Source: Enterobacteriaceae bacterium RIT714
GTDB taxonomy: Bacteria; Pseudomonadota; Gammaproteobacteria; Enterobacterales; Enterobacteriaceae
Direction of reading: 5' to 3'
NCBI GenBank assembly: GCA_009668015.1
Contig: WJYB01000007.1
Span: 162,074-226,073 of the forward strand
DNA length: 64,000 nucleotides
Part shown: piece by piece, positions 1-8,221 of the stretch
Numbering within the stretch: the first letter of the stretch is position 1
How the letters are laid out: the number at the start of each line of letters is the position of its first letter
The notes under the pieces: model-generated
What the model saw: only the letters and a program-made list of their open reading frames with translations
Databases searched by the model: none
What the model was told of the DNA's origin: nothing
Translations under genes and position numbers: made by a program

Positions 1-1440
1 GAATTTGATACTCAACCCGTCGGTCAGGTGATTTCCCGTGTGACCAACGATACCGAAGTGATCCGCGATTTGTACGTCACCGTGGTGGCGACGGTATTGC
101 GCAGCGCGGCGCTCATCGGGGCAATGCTGGTGGCGATGTTTAGCCTCGACTGGCGGATGGCACTAGTGGCCATCACTATCTTCCCGGCCGTGCTAATCGT
201 GATGGTGATTTATCAACGCTACAGCACCCCTATCGTTCGGCGCGTGCGTGGGTATCTGGCTGATATCAACGACGGGTTTAACGAAGTCATTAACGGGATG
301 AGCGTCATTCAGCAGTTCCGTCAGCAGGCGCGTTTTGGCGAACGAATGGGTGAGGCGAGTCGCTCGCACTACATGGCGCGTATGCAAACGCTGCGGCTGG
401 ATGGTTTTCTGTTACGCCCGTTGTTGAGCCTTTTTTCGGCCCTGGTCTTGTGCGGGCTGCTGATGTTATTCGGCTTAGGTTCGGGCAGCTCAATAGAGGT
501 CGGTGTGCTGTATGCGTTTATTAGCTATCTGGGACGCCTTAACGAACCGCTGATTGAGCTGACGACGCAGCAATCCATGCTGCAACAGGCGGTGGTCGCC
601 GGGGAACGCGTCTTTGAGTTGATGGACAGGCCGCGACAAACCTATGGCGATGACGAACGGGAACTGCAAAGCGGCGCCATTTCGATTGATAACGTCTCCT
701 TTGCCTATCGCGATGATCGACTGGTGCTGCAGGACATTGACCTCGATATTCCCTCGCGCAGCTTTGTGGCGTTAGTGGGGCATACTGGCAGCGGAAAGAG
801 CACGCTCGCCAGCCTGCTGATGGGCTACTACCCGCTCACAAAAGGTGAAATTCGCCTCGATGGTCGTCCTCTCTCAACCCTTAGCCACAGCACGCTGCGC
901 AAGGGCGTGGCGATGGTCCAGCAGGATCCGGTGGTGATGGCCGATTCCTTCTACGCCAATGTGACGCTGGGTCGTCCGTTCAGTGAAGAACAGGTCTGGG
1001 CAGTGCTGGAGAAAGTCCAACTGGCGGATCTGGCGCGTGAGATGAGTGAAGGGATTTACACCCGGCTCGGCGAGCAGGGAAATAATCTGTCGGTTGGGCA
1101 GAAACAGCTGCTGGCTCTGGCACGCGTGCTGATTGAGACGCCGCAGGTGCTGATCCTCGACGAAGCGACCGCAAGTATTGATTCCGGTACGGAGCAGGCT
1201 ATCCAGCAGGCGCTGGCGGCCGTGCGGGAACAGACGACGCTGGTCGTGATTGCGCACCGGCTTTCGACGATTGTCGAGGCCGACACTATTCTGGTGCTGC
1301 ATCGCGGTCAGGCCGTTGAACGGGGTACGCATCGTCAGCTTCTTGAAGCGAAAGGCCGCTACTGGCAAATGTATCAACTGCAGCTGGCGGGCGAAGAGCT
1401 GGCGGCCAGTACGCGCGAGGATCAGACGCTTAGCGCCTGA
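1..1440 (+). CDS. mdlB: Multidrug ABC exporter half-transporter MdlB (5' end outside window)
   Basis: Inner-membrane ABC exporter subunit with a fused permease and ATPase; in E. coli it pairs with MdlA, whose gene would lie just upstream. The frame is open from base 1, so the start is outside the window; against the 593-residue E. coli protein about 110 N-terminal residues are missing. Visible are the last membrane helices (to about base 600) and then a complete ATPase domain: Walker [10 protein letters not shown] at 778-804, signature LSVGQ at 1087-1101, Walker B VLILDEA at 1147-1167, and an H-loop IAHRLST soon after. The substrate is not known from sequence; 'multidrug' is a family label. 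A terminator-like hairpin follows at 1493. Confidence 0.93.
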   Translation, partial: EFDTQPVGQVISRVTNDTEVIRDLYVTVVATVLRSAALIGAMLVAMFSLDWRMALVAITIFPAVLIVMVIYQRYSTPIVRRVRGYLADINDGFNEVINGMSVIQQFRQQARFGERMGEASRSHYMARMQTLRLDGFLLRPLLSLFSALVLCGLLMLFGLGSGSSIEVGVLYAFISYLGRLNEPLIELTTQQSMLQQAVVAGERVFELMDRPRQTYGDDERELQSGAISIDNVSFAYRDDRLVLQDIDLDIPSRSFVALVGHTGSGKSTLASLLMGYYPLTKGEIRLDGRPLSTLSHSTLRKGVAMVQQDPVVMADSFYANVTLGRPFSEEQVWAVLEKVQLADLAREMSEGIYTRLGEQGNNLSVGQKQLLALARVLIETPQVLILDEATASIDSGTEQAIQQALAAVREQTTLVVIAHRLSTIVEADTILVLHRGQAVERGTHRQLLEAKGRYWQMYQLQLAGEELAASTREDQTLSA

Positions 1441-1492
1441 TGCACCAAAAACAAGCATAGCGCTAACAGGGATTTCTGTTGGTGCAAAAAAG

Positions 1493-1527
1493 AAACGCAC
1501 CCTGCACTGTCATGGTGCGTTTTTTTT
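1493..1527 (+). terminator. Rho-independent terminator after mdlB
   Basis: AAACGCACC (1493-1501) pairs with GGTGCGTTT (1514-1522) and runs into a T tract to about 1527. It ends the mdlB transcript and overlaps a probable NtrC site for glnK. Confidence 0.8.
1503..1519 (+). promoter_or_regulatory. Probable NtrC enhancer site for glnK-amtB
   Basis: TGCACT-N5-GGTGCG fits the NtrC consensus (TGCAC-N7-GTGCA) at 9 of 10 core bases. Its centre lies about 107 bp upstream of the start point predicted from the sigma54 promoter, a normal enhancer distance. A further half site TTGGTGCA lies at 1479-1486. Binding is inferred, not shown. Confidence 0.7.
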
Positions 1528-1591
1528 ATCCACGCGTTCCGTCTCGCCTTTATCCGCTACTCCAGCCTGATTTCTGCTTTTTTTCCAACTC

Positions 1592-1607
1592 TGGCACACC
1601 GCTTGCA
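1592..1607 (+). promoter_or_regulatory. Sigma54 promoter of glnK-amtB
   Basis: TGGCAC-N5-TTGCA is an exact match to the sigma54 -24/-12 consensus, with GG at 1593-1594 and GC at 1605-1606. The predicted start is near 1618, leaving a leader of about 44 nt before glnK. Confidence 0.93.
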
Positions 1608-1661
1608 ATAACTCCTGTGTATTAGCTGCGGCCATTATCGAATTCTGACTGGAGAGGAACT

Positions 1662-2000
1662 ATGAAGCTGGTTACGGTTGTCATCAAACCATTCAAACTT
1701 GAAGACGTGCGTGAAGCGTTGTCTTCAATGGGTATTCAGGGACTGACTGTCACCGAAGTGAAAGGCTTTGGTCGTCAGAAGGGCCACGCGGAGCTCTATC
1801 GTGGAGCGGAATACAGCGTCAACTTCCTGCCAAAAGTGAAGATTGATGTGGCGATCGCTGACGATCAGCTCGATGAGGTGATTGATGTCGTTAGCAAAGC
1901 GGCCTACACCGGCAAAATTGGCGACGGCAAAATTTTCGTTGCCGAATTGCAGCGCGTCATTCGCATCCGTACGGGCGAAGCTGACGAAGCAGCACTGTAA
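1662..2000 (+). CDS. glnK: Nitrogen regulatory PII protein GlnK
   Basis: A 112-residue PII signal protein, the normal family length. It binds ATP/ADP and 2-oxoglutarate and, when unmodified, plugs the AmtB ammonium channel. The T-loop is intact with the uridylylation tyrosine at Y51 (context RGAEYSVNF), and the C-terminal RIRTGE segment closes the nucleotide site. The start is preceded by GGAGAGGA (1650-1657). It is followed 35 nt later by amtB in one operon, driven by the sigma54 promoter at 1592-1607 and hence by NtrC under nitrogen limitation. The paralogue glnB is excluded by the linkage to amtB. Confidence 0.97.
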   Translation: MKLVTVVIKPFKLEDVREALSSMGIQGLTVTEVKGFGRQKGHAELYRGAEYSVNFLPKVKIDVAIADDQLDEVIDVVSKAAYTGKIGDGKIFVAELQRVIRIRTGEADEAAL

Positions 2001-2035
2001 GTAACTCCTGGCACACAGTGATAGGGATCGAGAAA

Positions 2036-3322
2036 ATGAAGAAAGCAACAATCAAAATGGCTCTGGGGTCTCTGGCACTGCTGCCGGGCCTGGCGATGGC
2101 TGCCCCTGCGGTAGCGGATAAGGCTGATAACGCCTTTATGATGATCTGCACCGCGCTGGTGCTGTTCATGACCATTCCGGGTATTGCGCTGTTTTACGGC
2201 GGCCTGATCCGCGGTAAAAACGTGCTGTCTATGCTGACTCAGGTTGCGGTCACGTTCGCGCTGGTCTGCGTTCTGTGGGTGGTATATGGCTACTCTCTGG
2301 CCTTCGGCGAAGGGAATGCCTTCTTCGGTAACTTTAACTGGGCGATGCTGAAAAACATCGAACTGACTGCCTTGATGGGCAGCTTCTATCAGTACATTCA
2401 CGTCGCGTTCCAGGGATCGTTCGCCTGTATCACGGTGGGGCTGATTGTCGGCGCGCTGGCTGAGCGTATTCGCTTCTCAGCGGTTCTGATCTTTGTCGTC
2501 GTTTGGCTGACGCTTTCTTATGTGCCTATTGCGCATATGGTCTGGGGCGGCGGTCTGCTGGCTTCACATGGTGCGCTGGACTTCGCAGGCGGCACGGTGG
2601 TGCATATTAACGCCGCGGTGGCAGGCCTGGTGGGTGCATACCTGATTGGCAAACGTGTGGGCTTTGGTAAAGAAGCGTTCAAACCGCACAACCTGCCGAT
2701 GGTCTTCACCGGTACGGCGATCCTCTACTTTGGCTGGTTCGGCTTCAACGCCGGTTCAGCAAGTGCTGCAAACGAAATCGCGGCGCTGGCATTCGTTAAC
2801 ACCGTGGTCGCCACCGCGGGTGCCATCCTCTCCTGGGTATTTGGCGAGTGGGTCGTTCGCGGCAAACCGTCTCTGTTGGGCGCGTGTTCCGGTGCGATTG
2901 CCGGCCTGGTAGGTATCACTCCGGCCTGCGGTTTCGTGGGTGTCGGCGGTGCGCTGCTGGTGGGCCTGGTGGCCGGTCTGGCTGGACTGTGGGGCGTGAC
3001 GGCGCTGAAACGTCTGCTGCGTGTGGATGATCCTTGTGATGTGTTCGGCGTGCACGGCGTATGCGGCATCGTGGGTTGCATCATGACCGGTATCTTTGCG
3101 GCAACGTCTCTGGGCGGTGTGGGCTACGCAGAAGGCGTGACCATGGGCCATCAGGTTCTTGTTCAGCTGGAAAGTATCGGCATCACCATCGTCTGGTCCG
3201 GTGTAGTGGCCTTTATCGGTTACAAGCTGGCGGACATGACCGTTGGCCTGCGTGTACCAGAAGAGCAAGAGCGTGAAGGCCTGGACGTGAACAGCCACGG
3301 CGAGAACGCTTACAACGCCTGA
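2036..3322 (+). CDS. amtB: Ammonium transporter AmtB
   Basis: Inner-membrane trimeric ammonium channel of 428 residues, the same length as E. coli AmtB. I chose ATG 2036 rather than the in-frame GTG at 2018 because it has the Shine-Dalgarno AGGGATCGAG just before it and begins with the known signal peptide (MKKATIK...GLAMA, about 22 residues). Eleven hydrophobic helices follow. The two pore histidines lie in the segments PIAHMVWGG and FGVHGVCGIVG. The C-terminal tail GLRVPEEQEREGLDVNSHGE is the GlnK-contact region. It is second in the glnK operon. Confidence 0.97.
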   Translation: MKKATIKMALGSLALLPGLAMAAPAVADKADNAFMMICTALVLFMTIPGIALFYGGLIRGKNVLSMLTQVAVTFALVCVLWVVYGYSLAFGEGNAFFGNFNWAMLKNIELTALMGSFYQYIHVAFQGSFACITVGLIVGALAERIRFSAVLIFVVVWLTLSYVPIAHMVWGGGLLASHGALDFAGGTVVHINAAVAGLVGAYLIGKRVGFGKEAFKPHNLPMVFTGTAILYFGWFGFNAGSASAANEIAALAFVNTVVATAGAILSWVFGEWVVRGKPSLLGACSGAIAGLVGITPACGFVGVGGALLVGLVAGLAGLWGVTALKRLLRVDDPCDVFGVHGVCGIVGCIMTGIFAATSLGGVGYAEGVTMGHQVLVQLESIGITIVWSGVVAFIGYKLADMTVGLRVPEEQEREGLDVNSHGENAYNA

Positions 3323-3350
3323 TAAGATTGAGTGACTCCATGTAAAAGCA

Positions 3351-3376
3351 AAAAGGCAACGTAAGTTGCCTTTTTT
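3351..3376 (+). terminator. Rho-independent terminator after amtB
   Basis: AAAAGGCAAC, loop GTAA, GTTGCC and then six T: a compact hairpin with T tract closing the glnK-amtB operon. Confidence 0.9.
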
Positions 3377-3384
3377 ACTGTTTT

Positions 3385-3478
3385 CTCCCTCTCCCCCTGG
3401 GAGAGGGCTGGGGTGAGGGCACCAGCGCGCACTTTCCCCCTTATCCTCTCCCTCAAAGGAGAGGGGACCGTTCGGAGC
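3385..3478. repeat. REP-like GC-rich palindromic intergenic repeat (copy 1)
   Basis: Two hairpins in tandem: CCCTCTCCC (3387-3395) with GGGAGAGGG (3399-3407), followed by the tail CTGGGGTGAGGG; and CCTCTCC (3445-3451) with GGAGAGG (3458-3464), followed by GGACCGTTCGGAGCC. The same blocks recur after mscK, htpG and gsk. The element stops 6 bp from the tesB stop codon. Confidence 0.75.
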
Positions 3479-3484
3479 CAATTT

Positions 3485-4345
3485 CTATCCCCGATTGCGC
3501 ATCACCCCTTCCTGCACGGTAGACGCGACCAGAACACCCTCCTGAGTATAAAACTCCCCGCGAACAAACCCGCGAGCGCTCGACGCCGAGGTGCTTTCCA
3601 CGCTATACAGCAGCCAGTCGTTCATATCAAACGGGCGATGGAACCACATGGAGTGGTCAATCGTCGCAACCTGCATGCCTTTTTCGAGGAAGCCGACGCC
3701 GTGCGGCTGTAAAGCCACCGGCAAGAAGTTGAAATCTGAAGCATAACCCAGCAGATACTGATGAACGCGCAGATCGGCCGGCAGGGTGCCGTTAGCGCGC
3801 ATCCACACCTGGCGTTTCGGTTCGGCGGTGTGTCCCTTCATCGGGTTATGGAATTCAACCGGGCGGATCTCCAGCGGTTTATCACACAGGAATTTCTCTT
3901 TAACCTGCGGTGGCAGCAGGTGAGCCAGCGCGCGGGCAATGTCTGTTTCTGATTTCAGGTCATCCGGTGAAGGGGCGGAAGGCATCACTTTTTGATGCTC
4001 ATAACCCGGTTCCGGGGCCTGGAACGACGCCGTCATATAAAAAATAGGTTTGCCATTCTGGATGGCCGCTACGCGGCGAGCGCTAAAACTGTTGCCATCG
4101 CGCAGCACTTCAACGTCATAAATAATCGGTTTGCTGCTATCGCCAGGGCGCAAAAAATAGCTGTGAAACGAGTGTACCAGCCGATCTTCGGGCACGGTCT
4201 CTTTGGCAGCATACAGCGCCTGTCCCACGACCTGACCGCCAAAGACCTGGCGCAAGCCCAGATCTTCGCTCTGTCCGCGGAAGAGTCCTTCTTCAATTTT
4301 TTCCAGATTCAGTAATGTCAGCAGATTGTTCAGTGCCTGACTCAT
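3485..4345 (-). CDS. tesB: Acyl-CoA thioesterase II
   Basis: Cytoplasmic double-hotdog thioesterase of 286 residues, identical in length to E. coli TesB, that hydrolyses medium- and long-chain acyl-CoA. The catalytic aspartate is in [10 protein letters not shown] (D204) and the glutamine is Q278 in TVQEGVMRN, as in E. coli. ATG at 4345 is chosen over one four codons upstream because GAGGAC sits at 4349-4354 and the sequence then starts [12 protein letters not shown] as in relatives. The last two residues (RG) differ from E. coli next to the intergenic repeat. Confidence 0.96.
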   Translation of the reverse strand: MSQALNNLLTLLNLEKIEEGLFRGQSEDLGLRQVFGGQVVGQALYAAKETVPEDRLVHSFHSYFLRPGDSSKPIIYDVEVLRDGNSFSARRVAAIQNGKPIFYMTASFQAPEPGYEHQKVMPSAPSPDDLKSETDIARALAHLLPPQVKEKFLCDKPLEIRPVEFHNPMKGHTAEPKRQVWMRANGTLPADLRVHQYLLGYASDFNFLPVALQPHGVGFLEKGMQVATIDHSMWFHRPFDMNDWLLYSVESTSASSARGFVRGEFYTQEGVLVASTVQEGVMRNRG

Positions 4346-4550
4346 AGTCGTCCTCAATAAACGCCGCAGCGAAAGATACGTTGATTATAACGCAGAAATG
4401 AAAGTGGTCCGATGGGTGCAATAATCTGAATAATCGGTGGAAACCAGGCAGATATAAGTGATTTGTGCCACACTTAGTCACGTTATGTTTTTGTTAACCA
4501 CTCTCTGGCGGGATCGATCCCGCTGGTGCATTGAAGATAAGGAGAACTCA

Positions 4551-5120
4551 ATGAAACTCGTGCACATGTTAAGTGGTTTAGCGGTAGCGGTTGCGTTGTC
4601 TGCCTGTGCGGATAAAAGTGCGGACATCCAGACGCCAGCGCCAAACCCTAATGCCGCTGGTGCGACCACACAGCCAACCATGCAGCAGCCTAATGTTTCT
4701 GGTTCAGTTTGGATCCGCCAGAAAGTGGCTCTGCCGCCAGATGCCGTTCTGACCGTTACCCTGTCCGATGCTTCTCTGGCTGATGCGCCGTCAAAAGTGC
4801 TGTCGCAGAAAGCGGTCCGTACTGAAGGTAAACAGGCTCCGTTCAGCTTTGTACTGCCCTTTAATCCGGCAGACATCCAGCCAAACGCGCGTATCTTGCT
4901 GAGTGCGGCGATTACCGTGAATGACAAACTGGTGTTTATCACCGACACGGTACAGCCGGTGATCAACCAGGGTGGGACTAAAGCCGATCTGACGTTGGTC
5001 CCTGTTCAGCAAACTGCCGTGCCGTTACAGCAGGGCGGTGGAGCCGTCACGACGGTTCCGTCAACGTCGCCGACGCAAGTGAGCCCATCTTCAGCGGTTC
5101 CCGCTCCGACACAGTACTAA
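4551..5120 (+). CDS. ybaY: Lipoprotein YbaY (pilus-assembly/META-like family)
   Basis: A 189-residue predicted outer-membrane lipoprotein. The signal peptide has lipobox LSAC with the lipidated cysteine at C19. A Pro/Asn/Thr-rich linker follows, then one compact domain (about residues 50-155, starting VSGSVWIRQKVALPPDA) of the YbaY family, and a low-complexity Thr/Pro/Gln-rich tail. The start is ATG 4551, preceded by AAGGAG; the open frame runs about 30 codons further upstream but without a signal peptide. Its function is unknown. It stands alone and convergent with ybaZ. Confidence 0.93.
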   Translation: MKLVHMLSGLAVAVALSACADKSADIQTPAPNPNAAGATTQPTMQQPNVSGSVWIRQKVALPPDAVLTVTLSDASLADAPSKVLSQKAVRTEGKQAPFSFVLPFNPADIQPNARILLSAAITVNDKLVFITDTVQPVINQGGTKADLTLVPVQQTAVPLQQGGGAVTTVPSTSPTQVSPSSAVPAPTQY

Positions 5121-5130
5121 GCACGACCTT

Positions 5131-5152
5131 TGCCCTCTCCTCGCGGGGAGGG
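5131..5152. terminator. Short hairpin between convergent ybaY and ybaZ
   Basis: The stem GCCCTCTCC / GGGGAGGGC separates the two convergent 3' ends. There is no clear T tract, so intrinsic termination is uncertain. Confidence 0.4.
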
Positions 5153-5155
5153 CGG

Positions 5156-5467
5156 TTAATACACCCAGCGATACTTCTGCATATCAATCTTCCCTTTACC
5201 CGACACCTGAACACCCTCAGACAGCAATGCCTGCCGCTGACGCTGTAAGTCCGGGCCGGTGAGCGAGATTTCCCCATGGCGATTGACCACCCGATACCAT
5301 GGCAAAGTGCTGCCCTCAGGCAGACGTTTCAGGACACCGCCAACCTGACGCGCCGCTCGCGGTGAGCCCGCCAGTCGGGCCACATCGCCGTAGGTTGTGA
5401 CATATCCTTGCGGTATCGAGGCGACTATTTGCCACACCCGCTGCGGGAATGTGTCGTGCTCATCCAT
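5156..5467 (-). CDS. atl: Alkyltransferase-like protein (DNA base-flipping, ATL)
   Basis: A 103-residue protein corresponding to YbaZ/Atl. It has the C-terminal DNA-binding fold of O6-alkylguanine alkyltransferases, but the reactive cysteine of the PCHRV motif is replaced: the segment reads PWYRVV. ATL proteins bind O6-alkylguanine, flip the base and recruit nucleotide excision repair. The helix-turn-helix region (YGDVARLAGSPRAARQVGG) is conserved. ACAGGAG precedes ATG 5467. E. coli YbaZ is annotated with about 26 extra N-terminal residues; the ribosome site here supports the short form. Confidence 0.93.
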   Translation of the reverse strand: MDEHDTFPQRVWQIVASIPQGYVTTYGDVARLAGSPRAARQVGGVLKRLPEGSTLPWYRVVNRHGEISLTGPDLQRQRQALLSEGVQVSGKGKIDMQKYRWVY

Positions 5468-5761
5468 GGGTTACTCCTGTCGCTGTTTCTCTAAGCGAAT
5501 CTCATCGTGATTCACGGCCGTTTCGCTCCCTTTACCGAGGTGACGATAGAAACTGGCTGCGCGTACATCTCTTTCCGGGTCATAGAATTTTCAGTCACTG
5601 ACGTGCGCACATTGCATAAACCGGGAACATCATGAGGAACGGCGGGTCTAACTAGTAGAGATATAGTGACTCATCCTTGGGCGCATTTCATTCGTGGATG
5701 AGCATAATAGCGGATAAATCGCGAGGTTTGCGCAATAAACCATCATCTGGTTGATGCGACC

Positions 5762-5790
5762 TTGCAATTGCGATCCTGTGCATGGATAAT
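5762..5790 (+). promoter_or_regulatory. Sigma70 promoter of ffs
   Basis: TTGCAA (5762-5767), a 17-bp spacer, GATAAT (5785-5790), then a GC-rich discriminator. The predicted start near 5797-5800 leaves a leader of about 23 nt before mature 4.5S RNA, as is known for the E. coli precursor cut by RNase P. Confidence 0.65.
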
Positions 5791-5822
5791 GCGCCAGCGC
5801 GTTGGTTAACAACGCTCTCAAT

Positions 5823-5936
5823 GGGGGCTCTGTTGGTTCTCCCGCAACACTACTCTGTTTACCAGGTCAGATCCGGAAGGAAGCAGCCAAGGCAGATGAC
5901 GTGTGTGCCGGGATGTAGCTGGCAGGGCCCCCACCC
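5823..5936 (+). ncRNA. ffs: 4.5S RNA, the signal recognition particle RNA
   Basis: A 114-nt gene nearly identical to E. coli 4.5S RNA. The terminal pairing GGGGGCTCTG / CAGGGCCCCC is intact, and the apical Ffh-binding loop with GGAAGGAAGCAGCC is present. With Ffh it forms the SRP that targets membrane proteins to FtsY and the translocon. Accessory block A begins directly after it. Confidence 0.98.
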
Positions 5937-6337
5937 ATTTCTGCTAAGTGCATGATATCCATCATGTAACTCCTGTTTTTCGTGCATTGAAACGGCGGTG
6001 ATACAACCTTTGTGTATCATTCAAAACGGTAATCAATGGCGCATCTTATGCTTTCCTGTCGCGGTTTTTGATACGTCCGCAGGGATACCAGTTACCTCAA
6101 AAGCATCGTAAGGCTCAATTTTCTCCTCGTATATCTATAGATCAAAATATCCACATCCCTTTGAAGGCTGGATGACCTCATTCCCACTGTAGGACCGGCG
6201 GCAGAATAAGGCGATCGTGTGTTCGTGACCTCTGCCACAAGTTTCTTTTTCAGGTTTTTCTCGTGAACATTCGCTCTTCTGCCTGATTATGCAGGAGTAC
6301 GATATGCGACCAACCCATGGAAGATAAAGGATTACTG
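5937..6337. other. Intergenic, no gene recognised
   Basis: About 400 bases between ffs and the next convincing gene. A 77-codon minus-strand frame (6135-6368) has no supporting ribosome site or recognisable sequence. A small inverted repeat TGATACA / TGTATCA lies near 5999-6021. This is the left edge of accessory block A; no attachment-site duplication of the ffs end was found by eye. Confidence 0.5.
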
Positions 6338-6802
6338 ATGGATACAGTAGAGGAACTAAACGCAACATACTTCTATGCTGGAAAGGCTAACCTAAACGCT
6401 GCTGAACTTCTGTTTATGATTTTTTGTGAGAATGCGGCAACTCAGTTTGGTATCGGCGCAGATGATTTTGGTGCTGTTGTTGCTATTGTGTCGGGGCGAA
6501 ATAACTTAGGTACACGAGGTAAGTTCGCCAATGCGACGAAAGGTACCTCTTACGCTTCGAAGGCTGCACGGGCTGTTTTTAGAAAGACAAAGTTTCCGTT
6601 TGGTATTTCGCTCCCTACCTGGCTGGGGGGTTACACTCCCTGGACGGCGCGGCGTGTTATGGTTCGCAACATTGCACCTTTTGTGGGGCGCACCATTCCC
6701 CTCATCGGTGTGATAATCCTGGCTTCTGATATTTCGCAAATCACCTGCCGGACCATACGCGACTACAACCTCATAGCGCGGAGCAGCGATAAGTTATGGT
6801 AG
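6338..6802 (+). CDS. STM2901-family small membrane-associated protein
   Basis: A 154-residue protein that I recognise as resembling the STM2901 group of Enterobacteriaceae; no biochemical function is known. The N-terminal third (residues 1-50) is helical; the middle is basic (TRGKFANATKGTSYASK); and one hydrophobic helix lies near the C-terminus (about 118-135, RTIPLIGVIILASDI). ATG 6338 is preferred over ATG 6317 because AAAGGA sits 6 nt before it. The stop overlaps the start of the DUF1493 gene by 7 nt, so the two are translationally coupled. Confidence 0.7.
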   Translation: MDTVEELNATYFYAGKANLNAAELLFMIFCENAATQFGIGADDFGAVVAIVSGRNNLGTRGKFANATKGTSYASKAARAVFRKTKFPFGISLPTWLGGYTPWTARRVMVRNIAPFVGRTIPLIGVIILASDISQITCRTIRDYNLIARSSDKLW

Positions 6803-7122
6803 ACAGTTTCGAGGAACGTATTTATGAGCTTGTCCGGCCTTACGCAGGTACATATTTGTTCAACATTAAGCAGGTGGAATTAACGCCTGAAACAGATCTT
6901 GATACCGATCTGGGCATTGATGAGCTTGAGGCTGAAGATCTGATGAATGAGTACTTCCAAAAGTTGAATGTTGAACGGAGAAACTTCAGGATCGAAACTT
7001 ACTTTCCGAACGTTCCTTTTTCCTGGAATCCATTTAAGCAAACAGAACCTGTACCCGTTCCCGATTTTACAATCGGCATGATGATTGAGTCAGCTAAAGC
7101 CGGAAAATGGTTGTACGACTAA
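6796..7122 (+). CDS. DUF1493 family protein (acyl-carrier-protein-like fold)
   Basis: A 108-residue acidic protein with the DUF1493 pattern: an N-terminal helix, then TDLDTDLGIDELEAEDLMNE, which resembles the phosphopantetheine-site region of acyl carrier proteins but has Asp-Glu where the modified serine would be. It is therefore unlikely to carry an acyl chain. It starts inside the preceding gene (7-nt overlap). Pairs of STM2901-like and DUF1493 genes recur in Salmonella and Enterobacter accessory regions; their role is unknown. Confidence 0.75.
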   Translation: MVDSFEERIYELVRPYAGTYLFNIKQVELTPETDLDTDLGIDELEAEDLMNEYFQKLNVERRNFRIETYFPNVPFSWNPFKQTEPVPVPDFTIGMMIESAKAGKWLYD

Positions 7123-7186
7123 AGGCGAGAAGCCAATAGCGACAATATTCCCCCTGTAAGCCAAAGCTAACCGTTATCATTTTGCG

Positions 7187-7209
7187 AAACCGCCCACCCG
7201 GGCGGTTTT
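7187..7209. terminator. Rho-independent terminator between convergent units
   Basis: AAACCGCCC (7187-7195) pairs with GGGCGGTTT (7200-7208) followed by TG. The A-rich left flank makes it usable in both directions: for the DUF1493 gene (+) and the fimbrial operon (-). Confidence 0.8.
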
Positions 7210-7251
7210 GTGTCTTACAAATGGAACCACAGCGGTCAGGTGGCGTTTACA

Positions 7252-8220
7252 TTATAAATAATCAATGTGTAACACGGCCCCCACGCTGATTTTACCGGGC
7301 GTAATGTCGCTTTTTGTCCTGACGTAGCTGACAAAAAAGGGAAGGATGATTTGATTGTTCACCGTTAACCTGCCAGGTGAGAAAATCTGTAGCGGTTTTC
7401 CTGTCCGGATGGGTAGCGCGCGATACCAGAACTGAACGCCAACGCCTCGCGCTGAACCCTGCACATTTTCAATATTGAATATCCCCTGAGATGCATCGTA
7501 AGCATCGCCATTGAGCGTTACCGTCATTAAATGAGGTTCACCGTTACAGGATATTTTAACCGGAATGGGATAGCGGAAATGCTTTTTTCGCTCGCTGATA
7601 CTTGCAGCGGGCTGCGCCGGAAGATGAAATACAGTCTGCTGCGAATCAAAATTACACACCGTTTCAGGCAATGTTGCCATCAGCTGAAGATTAACAATGG
7701 TGGTATCGTTTTTAACCGCGAAACGAAGCAGCGCGGCCTGATGGAATAACAGAACCGGCACCGACGCAATCGGCCCGGTTTTAACCAGCTCAATTTTCAG
7801 CGTAATGTTTTCCGGGCGTAGCGGCTTATTTTTATTGACGACGCTAATATCATTAAACGGTATGGCTTTTAAGGTATTGCCAATTCGGGGTTGATTATTG
7901 TAATAAAAAATCCGGATGCCAATCCCGGGAACAGAGGTTTGATAGACGCGTTTCCCGACTTCTCTTCCCGCCAGAATCCCCGTTACGTTGAGAACCCCCA
8001 ATTTATCGCTACAGGCCAGTTCATCGCTGCTTTTTGTTAAATCAGAGAGGGTGGCGCGTTGGGAATATAAAATATCGCCAATTTTTTTCTGCGCGAGAAT
8101 ATCCTTCATCACAAACTGAAGTCGAATAGTTGAGACTCTCGCGCCATTACCTTCGCAAGCCCACGAATGCGATGAAAAACTTAAAATTAAAAGCAGGACA
8201 AAGAAATATCTCATCATCAT
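7252..8220 (-). CDS. Fimbrial tip adhesin (last gene of chaperone-usher operon)
   Basis: A 322-residue secreted protein, last in the operon and much longer than the pilins, as expected of a two-domain tip adhesin: an N-terminal receptor domain (about 20-160) and a C-terminal pilin domain ending in the donor-strand-accepting pattern GAVLHIDYL, which the two major pilins share (GQIQIDYL, AQLHISYL). The signal peptide is FFVLLLILSFSSHSWA. Three ATG codons lie in a row (8220, 8217, 8214); the first is given, 1 nt after the usher stop, with GGATTGAG upstream, so any of them could be used. The receptor is unknown. Confidence 0.8.
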   Translation of the reverse strand: MMMRYFFVLLLILSFSSHSWACEGNGARVSTIRLQFVMKDILAQKKIGDILYSQRATLSDLTKSSDELACSDKLGVLNVTGILAGREVGKRVYQTSVPGIGIRIFYYNNQPRIGNTLKAIPFNDISVVNKNKPLRPENITLKIELVKTGPIASVPVLLFHQAALLRFAVKNDTTIVNLQLMATLPETVCNFDSQQTVFHLPAQPAASISERKKHFRYPIPVKISCNGEPHLMTVTLNGDAYDASQGIFNIENVQGSARGVGVQFWYRALPIRTGKPLQIFSPGRLTVNNQIILPFFVSYVRTKSDITPGKISVGAVLHIDYL

Positions 8221-8221
8221 C

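Noticed and set aside
874..1500. 208-codon minus-strand open frame
   Set aside because: It lies opposite the mdlB ATPase domain, with no recognisable protein sequence.
5823..5936. ffs as an integrase attachment site
   Set aside because: No integrase gene, and no duplicated ffs 3' end found downstream by eye; only the association of the insertion with ffs is retained as a finding.
6135..6368. 77-codon minus-strand frame upstream of the STM2901-like gene
   Set aside because: No ribosome site, no recognisable sequence, and it overlaps the better supported plus-strand start.
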